Source: Streptomyces sp. KMM 9044 (lineage in GTDB: Bacteria > Actinomycetota > Actinomycetes > Streptomycetales > Streptomycetaceae). Taken from it: 64,000 nucleotides of DNA. The notes below the pieces were generated by a model. That model was not told where the DNA came from, did not search any database, and saw only the letters and a program-made list of their open reading frames with translations. Positions 19,590 to 27,193 of the stretch are shown in pieces; the stretch's first letter is position 1, and each line of letters starts with the position of its first letter. The translations under genes were made by a program, and so were the position numbers. The stretch is from NCBI RefSeq assembly GCF_024701375.2, contig NZ_CP113910.1, positions 682,001 through 746,000 on the forward strand. Direction: 5' to 3'.

Positions 19590-19996
19590 CGCTCGGCGAT
19601 GTGCTGGTCTCGTCCCGCCTGGTAGACCCGGGCCTGACCGGACGCGGTGGCGTGCTGGGTGATCTGCCGCGCGGCCGAGCCACCGGGGTCGAGCTGGTCC
19701 AGCAGTGCGCGCAGTTCCTCAATGGCGGCGGGCCGGGCGACGAGCAGCCGTCGCACCGTCCCCTGCCACTGGAGGCGCAGTTCGTCCAGGGTCTCCCGGT
19801 CGTCCGCGGCCACGGCGGCCAGCGCGTCCTCGCGGCCGGCCTCCCACTCGGCGGTGACGGTCTCGGCGCGCTCGGGTTGCGTCCGGCGCCAGAGCCGTGT
19901 GATCCCGTCACGCGCGTGGCGCCAGGCATCGGTCGCCATCAGCGCGACCAGAGTGGTCCCCGCGCTCTGTGCGAGCAAGGCCACTTCTGCTTCCAC
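19586..19996 (-). CDS. Small helical partner of the NB-ARC protein
   Basis: This 136-residue protein starts at GTG 19996 (VEAEVALLAQSAGTTLVALM), seven bases after GGAGGGG. The open frame extends to 20125, but the upstream part looks non-coding. An N-terminal hydrophobic helix is followed by long charged helices (RETLDELRLQWQGTVRRLL) and the tail QARVYQAGRDQHIAER. The VYQxxxDQHI motif of that tail recurs near the N-terminus of the NB-ARC protein, whose gene overlaps by four bases. A shared tail motif plus translational coupling suggests the two proteins assemble through it. I do not recognise a family with a known activity; it may be a membrane-anchored effector or adaptor. Confidence 0.65.
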   Translation of the reverse strand: MEAEVALLAQSAGTTLVALMATDAWRHARDGITRLWRRTQPERAETVTAEWEAGREDALAAVAADDRETLDELRLQWQGTVRRLLVARPAAIEELRALLDQLDPGGSAARQITQHATASGQARVYQAGRDQHIAER

Positions 19997-20223
19997 AGCC
20001 GCCCCTCCATTCACCCGATTATCCGATAACACATAGGGAAAACGCCACCTGCCGGGCGTTGGTATGACTTTCTTTCCGATCAATATCATTCCACCTCCGA
20101 ACGACAGGGAACAAGGAGGAATCAATCCTCGCCATTACCCCGCCGCCAGGCTCTGACATATGGCCAGGCAGGCCAGTTGCACGCTACAGTGAAGCATCCT
20201 GACCGATCCAGGGGGCGAGGGAA

Positions 20224-20493
20224 ATGACCAGGCCATGGGAAGCGGATCCGGACACGAGTTTCAAACAGCGTTTAGGGAGGACTCCCCAGGACCTCGGAAA
20301 CACCACCGGAACTCCTGACTGCCCGGACATCTGGGAGCTCGCCAACGGCGACATCGCCGTCATCGGCCGGGACCTCACCCAGTCACTCGGCAGGAACCTG
20401 CCCGACGGGGTCTCGATCGGGTCGGACGAACGCCTCGTGGTCATCCCCAGGAACATGCTCATCGCGGCGAAGCCGGACATCCCCAGTGTTTGA
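20224..20493 (+). CDS. Small conserved protein upstream of DUF6879 gene
   Basis: This 89-residue protein starts at ATG 20224 and overlaps the next gene by 8 bp. The core reads CPDIWELANGDIAVIGRDLTQS and then a block with SDERLVVIPRNMLIAAKP. The same pattern (Cys-Pro, hydrophobic strand, G-x-hydrophobic-V-x-G, then a V-x-V/I-P strand before a helix) appears twice in the 139-residue protein at 25347-25766, which also sits directly upstream of a DUF6879 gene. I infer that they are homologues. The function is unknown; co-translation with DUF6879 suggests a shared complex or pathway. Confidence 0.65.
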   Translation: MTRPWEADPDTSFKQRLGRTPQDLGNTTGTPDCPDIWELANGDIAVIGRDLTQSLGRNLPDGVSIGSDERLVVIPRNMLIAAKPDIPSV

Positions 20494-21118
20494 CTCCTTC
20501 CCCAGAGGCACCTCCGAACGCCTGGACCGCCCCACGTACCACGCCGACTTGGGCCGGGTCTACACCGACGGGATCGACTTCCTCAACAAGCTCGAGCGCG
20601 GCCAGCACTTCAAGGAGCGCGGCTTCCCGAGCTGGGAGGCCTTCGCCGACGGCGACTGGGAGAGGGCGCTGTCGCTGGCCGACGAGAGGCGCGAGGACTA
20701 CGCCCGGGAAATCCGGCGGGCGTCGGAACTGGGCGTCACGCACCGTCGCCTCCGGGTGGTGGAATTTCCTGTCACGCCGTATGTGCAATGGGAGTTGTCC
20801 GTCCTGCGTGTGCGCGTGGACGCGGGTGACGCGATCAGAGTCATCGACGCTCGCGATATTTCCGGCATCGAGCGAAATCACCCGGTCCCGGAAGTCGTGA
20901 TCCTCGGCGATGTGGTCATGTACGAGGTCGTGTACGACGAGGACGGAAATGCGGCCGGCGCCCACCGCTACACCGACCGCTCACTGATCCGGGAGACGAA
21001 CACCGGGTTCGATGCGCTGTATGAGCGTGGTGAGGAATTCCACGATTTCTTCGACCGGGAGATCGCTCCCCTGGCCCCACCGCGGGGGGTCGGTGCTTCG
21101 ACGGGTTGTCGCGGGTAA
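20486..21118 (+). CDS. DUF6879 family protein
   Basis: This 210-residue protein starts at GTG 20486 inside the end of the preceding gene. It carries the DUF6879 pattern: FPSWEAFADGDWERALSLAD, then RRLRVVEFPVTPYVQWELSV, PVPEVVILGDVVMYEVVYDEDG and a C-terminal helix DALYERGEEFHDFFDREIAP. This family is very common in Streptomyces, usually beside XRE (DUF5753) regulators and DUF397 proteins, but its activity is not known. This copy looks intact. Its paralogue at 22981-25387 on the other strand is interrupted by IS1182. Confidence 0.75.
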   Translation: MFDSFPRGTSERLDRPTYHADLGRVYTDGIDFLNKLERGQHFKERGFPSWEAFADGDWERALSLADERREDYAREIRRASELGVTHRRLRVVEFPVTPYVQWELSVLRVRVDAGDAIRVIDARDISGIERNHPVPEVVILGDVVMYEVVYDEDGNAAGAHRYTDRSLIRETNTGFDALYERGEEFHDFFDREIAPLAPPRGVGASTGCRG

Positions 21119-21124
21119 CGGTGA

Positions 21125-21960
21125 TCAGCGGGACGGGGTGACGAGCAAGCCCACAGGCCGACAGATCCCCGCCTTGGCCATCGGACGGTAGGTCGCGAGA
21201 GTGAGCCCGCCGGACACGACGGCCCCGATGACGGGGATGGCTTTGGAGACGCCCTTGACTCCGTTGCTCAATTCGGGGGATGGTCACGCACCGCAGCCGA
21301 GAGGGGCCGGCCGGGGCCGGACCGTTTCCTCGCGAGGTCCGTTCCCTGCGCCCCGTCGACGGGCCGGCGTCACTCTCCGCAATGGAGCAACAGAGTCGCC
21401 CTTGGCGAAGGACTGCGTCGTCATCTTGACACCGAGGTACTTCGCGACCTTCTTCACCATCGGGTAGACGACCCCATGGGTGAGTGCCTTCTTGGGCAGT
21501 TCCTTGGTGACCTGCTCCGCGATCATCCCCGCGACTTTCCCACAGCGGCGTTCGCCGACGGGGTGCCGAACATCACGCCGAAGAACAGTGTGAGCACCGC
21601 CTTGGTCGCGTCGTCGACGTCATCGCCCTCGCCGGAGAACAGCTCGGGCCAGCTGTAGAGGTAGGCGAGCTTCTGGGCGATGCGCAGCATGTGGCCGACG
21701 TACTGGGCCGTGTCGGCGGGCACCGTGGTGGGAAGGGCGAGGATGCCGGGTATCCCGGCGGCGGCCGAGAGAGCGCTGACCGTGGTGGTTTCGTAGCGGA
21801 TGGATTCGTTGGCGACCTTGTCGAGGACCTCGACGGTGATGCCCGCGGCAGCGGGAGTCTCCTCTATCGCTCGTCGGATCTCGTCCTCGGAGCAGTGGCG
21901 AGCCGGCGCACTCCGGAGGTACGCCTCCCTGCGGATACGCACACGACGAAGATCGTCCAA
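21125..21960 (-). pseudogene. EcsC-like protein gene, frameshifted and interrupted by a MITE
   Basis: Three pieces reconstruct one protein. 21960-21523 encodes RRVRIRREAYLRSAPARHCS, then ALSAAAGIPGILALPTTVPA and MLRIAQKLAYLYSWPELF, a pattern like EcsC-family membrane-associated proteins. A one-base loss near 21529-21540 shifts the frame; adding one base gives GKVAGMIAEQVTKELPKK in continuity. At 21258-21396 the MITE is inserted, and beyond it GVSKAIPVIGAVVSGGLTLA continues to a TGA at 21125. An 8-bp duplication (CGCCCTTG) flanks the MITE. The start is uncertain; TTG at 21960 overlaps the DUF397 gene. The EcsC assignment is moderate. The gene cannot make a full protein as sequenced. Confidence 0.7.
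21258..21396. mobile_element. 139-bp MITE, copy 2, with 8-bp target duplication
   Basis: Same element as at 5496-5634 but inverted. Its terminal repeats read ACTCCGTTGCTCAATTCGGG on the plus strand and ACTCTGTTGCTCCATTGCGG on the minus strand. CGCCCTTG is present directly on both sides (21250-21257 and 21397-21404). The element has no coding capacity. Its ends resemble the IS1182 ends, so the IS1182 transposase is a likely mover. Confidence 0.9.
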
Positions 21961-22106
21961 GTGTCCCGCAGGACGGTCACGGTTCCCCGGCTGCGTGCCT
22001 TCGTGTCCCGGACCATCATCTTGTTCGGATCGCTGTCGGCCAGTTCAACGCAGTTCTGTGTCTCGGTGTAGGAGCTGGTTCGCCAGTTCGGGGTCACGGG
22101 CTGCAT
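21864..22106 (-). CDS. DUF397 small protein
   Basis: This is an 80-residue open frame with a DUF397 core: NWRTSSYTETQNCVELADSD, then VRDTKARSRGTVTVLRDTWT and IFV. DUF397 proteins usually end about here. The last 25 codons (CVSAGRRTSGV and on) overlap the start of the EcsC-like gene and may reflect a lost stop or an indel. The gene begins 12 bp after the XRE regulator stop on the same strand, the normal arrangement. DUF397 partners of WhiJ/Scr1-like regulators are thought to be small regulatory or antitoxin-like proteins. Confidence 0.75.
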   Translation of the reverse strand: MQPVTPNWRTSSYTETQNCVELADSDPNKMMVRDTKARSRGTVTVLRDTWTIFVVCVSAGRRTSGVRRLATAPRTRSDER

Positions 22107-22118
22107 GGGGCCGCTCTC

Positions 22119-22973
22119 CTAGTCCGTAGGCATCTGGTCGAAGTGCTGCATCGCTGTGGAGATGAGGCCGCGGACGGCGGTGCCGTAGACCGCTGACTGT
22201 TTCAGGAGAGCGAACGCCTTGGTGTACAGCTCGATTTCTCGGGGCTGGGTGACGGAGAGCTCGGCCGAGTAGGTCTCGACGAGGACGAGTCGGCTGTCGA
22301 ACATCGAGAACGCGTTGCCCGGCCAGATGCAGGTGGGGGCGGACTTGGGGACGATGCCCAGGCTGAGGCGGGAAAGTCCCATCACGGCCAGGAGACGGTC
22401 GAGTTGCCCCTTCATCACTTCCGAACCACCGAAGTTGGTGTACAGGGCCTGTTCGCCGAGGAGGACGTTGAAGATGCGGTCGCCCCTGTACAGGTACTGC
22501 TGGCGCTCAAGTCGCTTGGCCACGGCCGCTTCGGCGTCATCGGGAATCTCGTAGTAGCTGACGCCCTGTCGGAGGACTTCGGCAGCGTACTCAGAGGTCT
22601 GGAGGGTTCCCCAGATGAGCGTGGGGTGCCAGATGCGGAAGACCTTGGTCCTGGCGTACACCGGGATCGCCTGGCGCTGTCGTTTCTCGACGCCGGTCTG
22701 GAGTTGCCTTCGCCATTCGAGCCACAGCTCGTCGACATGACGGACGATCGCGACCAGGTCACCCAACTGCTCGCCCCGGCCGGTCGTCTCGCACCAGACG
22801 CGCATGTCGTCCTCGCTGGGACGCTGCTTGCCGTTCTCGATGCGGGAGACCTTCGACTCCTGCCACGAGGTGGCACGGGCGAATGCCCGGCCGCTGGTGA
22901 ATCCGGCGTCCTTGCGGAAGCCACGCAGCCGGGCACCGAGCGCCTGCAGTGCCTCTTCCACCTGCTTGCTCAC
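22119..22973 (-). CDS. XRE-family regulator with DUF5753 domain
   Basis: This 284-residue DNA-binding protein has an N-terminal helix-turn-helix of the XRE type (LGARLRGFRKDAGFTSGRAF, then SWQESKVSRIENGKQRPSED) and a C-terminal DUF5753 domain (TLIWGTLQTSEYAAEVLRQG, QYLYRGDRIFNVLLGEQAL, GGSEVMKGQLDRLLAVM). It lies 7 bp after the interrupted DUF6879 gene and 12 bp before DUF397, forming an operon-like set. Such regulators belong to the WhiJ-like systems that influence development and secondary metabolism in Streptomyces. The target is unknown. The IS1182 insertion upstream may have cut this gene off from its original promoter. Confidence 0.88.
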   Translation of the reverse strand: MSKQVEEALQALGARLRGFRKDAGFTSGRAFARATSWQESKVSRIENGKQRPSEDDMRVWCETTGRGEQLGDLVAIVRHVDELWLEWRRQLQTGVEKRQRQAIPVYARTKVFRIWHPTLIWGTLQTSEYAAEVLRQGVSYYEIPDDAEAAVAKRLERQQYLYRGDRIFNVLLGEQALYTNFGGSEVMKGQLDRLLAVMGLSRLSLGIVPKSAPTCIWPGNAFSMFDSRLVLVETYSAELSVTQPREIELYTKAFALLKQSAVYGTAVRGLISTAMQHFDQMPTD

Positions 22974-23504
22974 GGGTCGGTCAGGGCTTGTACTCGGGAT
23001 GGGGAATGGCGTCTGCCCACAGCAGGTCCCGCAGGCGCACGCACTCGGCCACGGTGTCGGGGTCCTCGACGATCTCCGACCCGGGCACTCTGCCGTCCGA
23101 GTCGAAGTGTCCGACTGCGAGGAGGCGGTTGTCGTACAGCCACCAGTCGTTTCCCTGCACGGGAAATGTGACGCCCTCGGGCAGGTGGTGTCGGGGCAGC
23201 CAGCGGATCTTCTCGCCGGCCTCCTCGTTGAGGCCGGTGGTGGCGTGCTCCCACCGGATGTAGGGGGTGTGGGGCTCGGTGACCACGCGGACGCGTCGGA
23301 CTGTCTTCCCTTCCCCGGTGACGCGCCTGATGAGTTGCGTCCACGGTTCCATGTAGGAGTAGTCGACGCGCTCGCCGCGGAGCCAGCTCGTGAAGGGACT
23401 GCCCTCGTCGGGGACGGAGTAGTCGTCCCTCAGCTCCAGATGGAATGCGTCCTGTGCGAAGACTCCGTTGCCCAATTCGCCGCGGCGGCGATGCGCAGTG
23501 GGAG

Positions 23505-25304
23505 ATGATCTGCCGTGTCGTCATGAGTGGTGCGAGCCCTGGGATGGTGCGGATGTCGATGCGGCCGGAGGGGCTGCCTGCGGTTCCGGAGGAGACAGCG
23601 AGGGTGGCCCGGGCCGCTTTCCCGGCCGGGAGCCTGCCGATACGCCTGCGAGACCGGATGGAAGCGGTCTTCGCCGATGAGCCGTACACCGACGCGTTCG
23701 GGGTGCGCGGTGCCCCGGGGCTGTCCCCGGCGGTGCTCTCGCTGGTCACTGTCCTGCAGTTCACCGAGGACCTGACCGACCGGCAGGCCACCGCGATGGC
23801 GGTACGCGCGATCGACTGGAAGTACGCGATCGGCGCCGAGCTGACCGATCCCGGCTTCGACTTCAGCGTGCTGGCCAAGTTCCGCGCACGCCTGATCGAG
23901 CACGGCATGGAACGCCTGGTCTTCGACCGGCTCCTGGAGTGCTGCCGCACCGAGGGACTCGTTGCGGCCGGCGGCAAGCAGCGCAGCGACTCCACCCATG
24001 TCATCAGCGCGGTGAGGGACTTGAACCGGCTGGAGTTGGCGGGCGAGAGCGTGCGCGCCGCGCTGGAGGTGCTGGCCGCAGCCGCGCCCGAGTGGCTGGC
24101 AGGCGCGGTGGATGTCACCGAACTGGCGCACCGCTACGGTCCGCGCGTGGACGGGTGGAAGCTGCCGGCCTCGAAGACCAAGCGGGACCGGCTCGCGGTG
24201 GTGTTCGGGCAGGACGCGCTGATGCTGTGCCGGGCGGTGCGCGCGCCCGGCGCCCCGCCGTGGCTGGCGGAGCTTCCCGCGGTTGAGCTTTTGCGGCAGG
24301 TGCTGGTGCAGACCTACTACATCGAGACCGGCGCGCGGGGACGGGAGGTGATCAGGAAGCGGGAGGCCGAGGTGGACGGCGTCCCGCCCGGTCATATCCG
24401 CCTGGCCTCTCCCTACGATGCGGATGCGCGGTGGGCGGCCAAGGGCGAGGAGCTGTTCTGGCTGGGCTACAAGATTCATTTGACCGAGACCTGCCATACT
24501 CCCGCCGAAGCCGAAGCCGAAGCCGAAGCCGAAGCCGAAGCCGAAGCCGGGAGCGGGAACGGGAAGCGCGTCGCGGCGCCGCCGAACCTGATCACCGATG
24601 TGCACACCACGAAGGCGACGGTGCCGGACGTGAAGGCCACCGCCGGCATCCAGCAGCGCCTGAATGAGCGCGGTCTGCGCCCGGGCGAGCACTATCTGGA
24701 CTCCGGCTATCCGAGCGTGGACCTGGTGGCCGCCGCCGGCAAGGACGGGACCGCGATGGTCACCCCGCTGCTGGCCGACCACTCGCCGCAGTCCAAGGCC
24801 GCTGCGGGGTTCGACAAGAGTGCTTTCCGCGTCGACTGGAAGGCCCGTCAGGTCACCTGCCCGGCCGGTCGCACCAGCGCCGGGTGGTATCCGGTCACCC
24901 AGCACGGCAGGCCCGCCATCGTCGCCCAGTTCGCCTCCACCGACTGCCGGGCCTGCCCGTCAAGGACGCAGTGCACTTCCTCCCGGCGGGTCAGTCGGAT
25001 GCTCACCCTGCGGCCGAAAGAGCTGCACGAGATCCAGGCCACCGCCCGCGCCGTGCAGAAGACCCAGACCTGGCGGGACAAGTACAAGCTGCGCGCGGGG
25101 GTCGAGGGCACGATCAACCAGGCCCTGGACATGACCGGAATCCGCCGGGCCCGCTACCGAGGACTGGCCAAGGTCCGCCTCCAGCACGTCTTCTCCGCCA
25201 CCGCCTTGAACGTCATCCGCCTCGACGCCTACTGGAGCACCACCCCGCTCGGCAGACCCCGGACCAGCAGACTCGAACGCCTTGCCTACATGCTCACAGC
25301 CTGA
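23505..25304 (+). CDS. IS1182-family transposase, copy A
   Basis: This 599-residue transposase (from ATG 23505; ATG 23523 is an alternative) would act on the element ends. The N-terminal domain has GAPGLSPAVLSLVTVLQFTE, DLTDRQATAMAVRAIDWKYA and GFDFSVLAKFRARLIEHGME, as in the DUF772/IS1182 group. The C-terminal DDE_Tnp_1_6 part has CRACPSRTQC, AGVEGTINQALDMTGIRRAR and YRGLAKVRLQHVFSATALNV. In the middle, 7 GAAGCC units encode an (EA) stretch between HTPA and GSGNGKR. Differences from copy B seen in the protein are Val versus Leu (TAMV/TAML), Leu versus Pro (MLTL/MLTP) and the repeat number. The frame is intact, so this copy may be active and could also mobilise the 139-bp MITEs. Confidence 0.9.
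   Translation: MICRVVMSGASPGMVRMSMRPEGLPAVPEETARVARAAFPAGSLPIRLRDRMEAVFADEPYTDAFGVRGAPGLSPAVLSLVTVLQFTEDLTDRQATAMAVRAIDWKYAIGAELTDPGFDFSVLAKFRARLIEHGMERLVFDRLLECCRTEGLVAAGGKQRSDSTHVISAVRDLNRLELAGESVRAALEVLAAAAPEWLAGAVDVTELAHRYGPRVDGWKLPASKTKRDRLAVVFGQDALMLCRAVRAPGAPPWLAELPAVELLRQVLVQTYYIETGARGREVIRKREAEVDGVPPGHIRLASPYDADARWAAKGEELFWLGYKIHLTETCHTPAEAEAEAEAEAEAEAGSGNGKRVAAPPNLITDVHTTKATVPDVKATAGIQQRLNERGLRPGEHYLDSGYPSVDLVAAAGKDGTAMVTPLLADHSPQSKAAAGFDKSAFRVDWKARQVTCPAGRTSAGWYPVTQHGRPAIVAQFASTDCRACPSRTQCTSSRRVSRMLTLRPKELHEIQATARAVQKTQTWRDKYKLRAGVEGTINQALDMTGIRRARYRGLAKVRLQHVFSATALNVIRLDAYWSTTPLGRPRTSRLERLAYMLTA
24507..24548 (+). repeat. (GAAGCC)7 in-frame repeat in transposase A
   Basis: Seven perfect hexanucleotide units encode alternating Glu-Ala. 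The second IS1182 copy has eleven units at the same position. Change in unit number keeps the reading frame. Confidence 0.95.
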
Positions 25305-25346
25305 CCGGCGACCGCTCGGAATTGGGCAACGGAGTCTGCGAAGCCT

Positions 25347-25766
25347 TCAAAGAGCTGGTTGCGCTCGGCGCTGGAGATCAGCTCCATGCGGTTCCTCCAG
25401 TAGGGCGGTGATCGCGGGCTTGGGGACCTCGACCACGGTCTCGTAGTCCGGAATCTCCATCTGGGCCAGGGCCTCGATGTCGGTGACCTCCCGGCCCTGG
25501 ACGACGAACGTACCGCCCGGCGTGAGGATCATGATCGGGTCCTTGATGCGCCTGACCTCCCCGGCCGGCAGGCCGTCCTCCACGAGGTGCTCGAACAGCT
25601 CTGTGGGGACCTCCACCGCCGTCTCCCCCTCCGGGATCTCAAGCTGCGTCAACAGGTCGTTCGCGAAGACCTTCCAGCCCTGGACAAGGTAGGTGTCCCG
25701 GTCTGTGGCGTACAGGGTCGGGCAGTCACCGACCGTGGAGTTCTTACCGAGGAACCGCAGCTTCAT
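25347..25766 (-). CDS. Small protein with two tandem repeats upstream of DUF6879
   Basis: This 139-residue protein (ATG 25766) is built of two similar halves of about 48 residues: PTLYATDRDTYLVQGWKVFA... and PIMILTPGGTFVVQGREVTD..., each followed by an acidic EIP segment, a V-E-V-P strand and a helix. The single-domain homologue at 20224-20493 has the same pattern and the same position before a DUF6879 gene. Its 3' end overlaps the DUF6879 start by 41 bp, and the IS1182 insertion lies just beyond its stop, so this gene is intact. It is divergent from the radical SAM gene with 197 bp between. Function unknown. Confidence 0.7.
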   Translation of the reverse strand: MKLRFLGKNSTVGDCPTLYATDRDTYLVQGWKVFANDLLTQLEIPEGETAVEVPTELFEHLVEDGLPAGEVRRIKDPIMILTPGGTFVVQGREVTDIEALAQMEIPDYETVVEVPKPAITALLEEPHGADLQRRAQPAL

Positions 25767-25963
25767 GGTCGTTCCCCTGCCTGCTGCCTTGCTCAGGTTT
25801 GCGCGACACGACGATGGTCTGCGGGCCGTTCCGGGCCGTCAATCGAGTTGCCGCAAACTCGCGCAATCTCCTGGGGACCTGGGTGACGACTGCTCTACGT
25901 TCGTCTCCGTACCCGAACAACCGACGCAGCCGCCGCGCGTTCCGGTACCGAGGGAGATGCGCT

Positions 25964-27182
25964 GTGACCATCGTGACCGACAGACGCAGGGCTCCAGCCG
26001 TCGATAACCTGCCCCTCGACCCGCATCCGATCGCGGACAGCATCGACGCCACCCCGAGGACGGAGCCGTACATCGTGTTCAAGCACCGAGCATGGAGAAG
26101 TGTCGGCAACCAGACTCTGGTCCGGGTCACGAAGGACCGCACACTCCGGGTCAAGGTCATCGATGCCTGCGGAATGACCTGTACCTTCTGCCACAACGAA
26201 GGCACACCCGTCAGCGGCGACAACCACGCTCGGGCCGCCGGCGAATTCGGCGCTGTCGGCCGGTCGGGACGGGTCTCCCTCTACCTGGCGACCAACGGAG
26301 CGCGCTTCGCGGCAGCTCCCGTGTTCCCCGATGCCGCCTTTCGCTCCGCCTTGGCGAGGCTGCGTGACGCCCTGGGCTTCGGGGAGGTTCACCTCACGGG
26401 AGGGGAACCGACCCTGCACCCCAAGCTCGCGGCGATCGTCGCCGTGGCCAGGGAGGAGAGATACGAGGTGGGCGTCACCTCCAACGGTGAGAACGGCGCC
26501 GGAGTCCTCCCCGCGTGCGCGAAGGCGGGCCTGGGCCGCGTCAACTTCTCGATCTTCGGCACCACGCCCGAGGAGCTGGCGCAGGTGCAGAACGTCCGGT
26601 TCCGGGCGGCTTCCCTGGCGGCGCGGAAGATCGAGGCGCTGGAGCGATCGATCCAGGTGGCGACCGACGAGGGAGTCGGCGTGAGCGCGAACGTGGTCGT
26701 CCCGGACCACAGCCACATCGAGCGCGTCCACCGGCTCCTGGACCGGTACTCTCCGCAGATGTCGTTGAGGATCCTGTCGTCGCTGGCCGACGGGGACAAG
26801 TCACTGGACGCCATCGACGAGCTTCTCGGCGACCTCGGCGCGGTGCCTCGGGAAGTCCACGTCATCGCTGGAAGCTCCGGATTCCGCATCTCCTACACCC
26901 TGCCCGGCGGACGCGTGATCAAGGTCAAGCACATTCGGCCCCCTGCGCCTGCCCGAGACCTGCGCGAGCTGCCGCTTCAACAACACGACCGACTGCCATG
27001 AGGGTTACTACGGGGTCCGTCTCTACCGCGCCCCCAGGGGAACCTTCCACGTAGGCGTCTGCATCCAGCGCATGGACCTCTGTCTGCCCATCGACGAGTT
27101 CCTGGACGGCGCCGTGTGCAGGGAGGTCAGCACGATGCGCGAGCAGGAGTTCCACACCCTGACCGCTCAGACCGTCACATGA
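25964..27182 (+). pseudogene. Radical SAM enzyme, frameshifted by one base in a C-run
   Basis: GTG 25964 (GGGAG upstream) opens a radical SAM protein of about 405 residues. The cluster-binding motif is CGMTCTFCHNEG, followed by FGEVHLTGGEPTLHP and GVTSNGENGAGVLPACAKAG, as in MoaA/SPASM-like enzymes. At 26939-26943 there is a run of five C. Reading it as four restores the C-terminus RPLRLPETCASCRFNNTTDC and then HEGYYGVRLYRAPRGTFHVG to a TGA at 27180-27182. That C-terminus carries extra cysteines (CxxC...C), which suggests a second iron-sulfur cluster. As sequenced, the frame ends at 27001 and loses this part. A CYTH gene follows 11 bp later. The substrate is unknown. The indel could be a sequencing error. 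Confidence 0.75.
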
Positions 27183-27193
27183 CAAGGAGAACC

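Larger units (their letters stand above)
23461..25336 (+). mobile_element. IS1182-family insertion sequence, copy A (1876 bp)
   Basis: Terminal inverted repeats GACTCCGTTGCCCAATTC (left) and GAATTGGGCAACGGAGTC (right) bound one transposase gene. TGCGAA is repeated directly outside both ends. It is nearly identical to copy B at 40183-42082. The 24-bp length difference is entirely explained by four extra GAAGCC units in copy B. It interrupts a DUF6879 gene. Confidence 0.93.
22981..25387 (-). pseudogene. DUF6879 gene interrupted by IS1182 copy A
   Basis: The start (ATG 25387, MELISSAERNQLFEGFA) lies right of the insertion element and the rest (QDAFHLELRDDYSVPDEGSP to DAIPHPEYKP) lies left of it. 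Removing 23461-25336 and one copy of TGCGAA restores one frame of about 180 residues, with DUF6879 features RVRVVTEPHTPYIRWEHATT and VQGNDWWLYDNRLLAVGHFD. The start overlaps the upstream 139-residue gene by 41 bp, as in the intact paralogous pair at 20.2-21.1 kb. The insertion falls after about 17 codons. A downstream in-frame start could still produce a shortened protein, but without native translation signals. Confidence 0.88.

Noticed and set aside
24507..24548. GAAGCC tract as a CRISPR-like or non-coding repeat
   Set aside because: It lies in frame within an intact transposase and encodes Glu-Ala; the unit size and lack of spacers exclude CRISPR.
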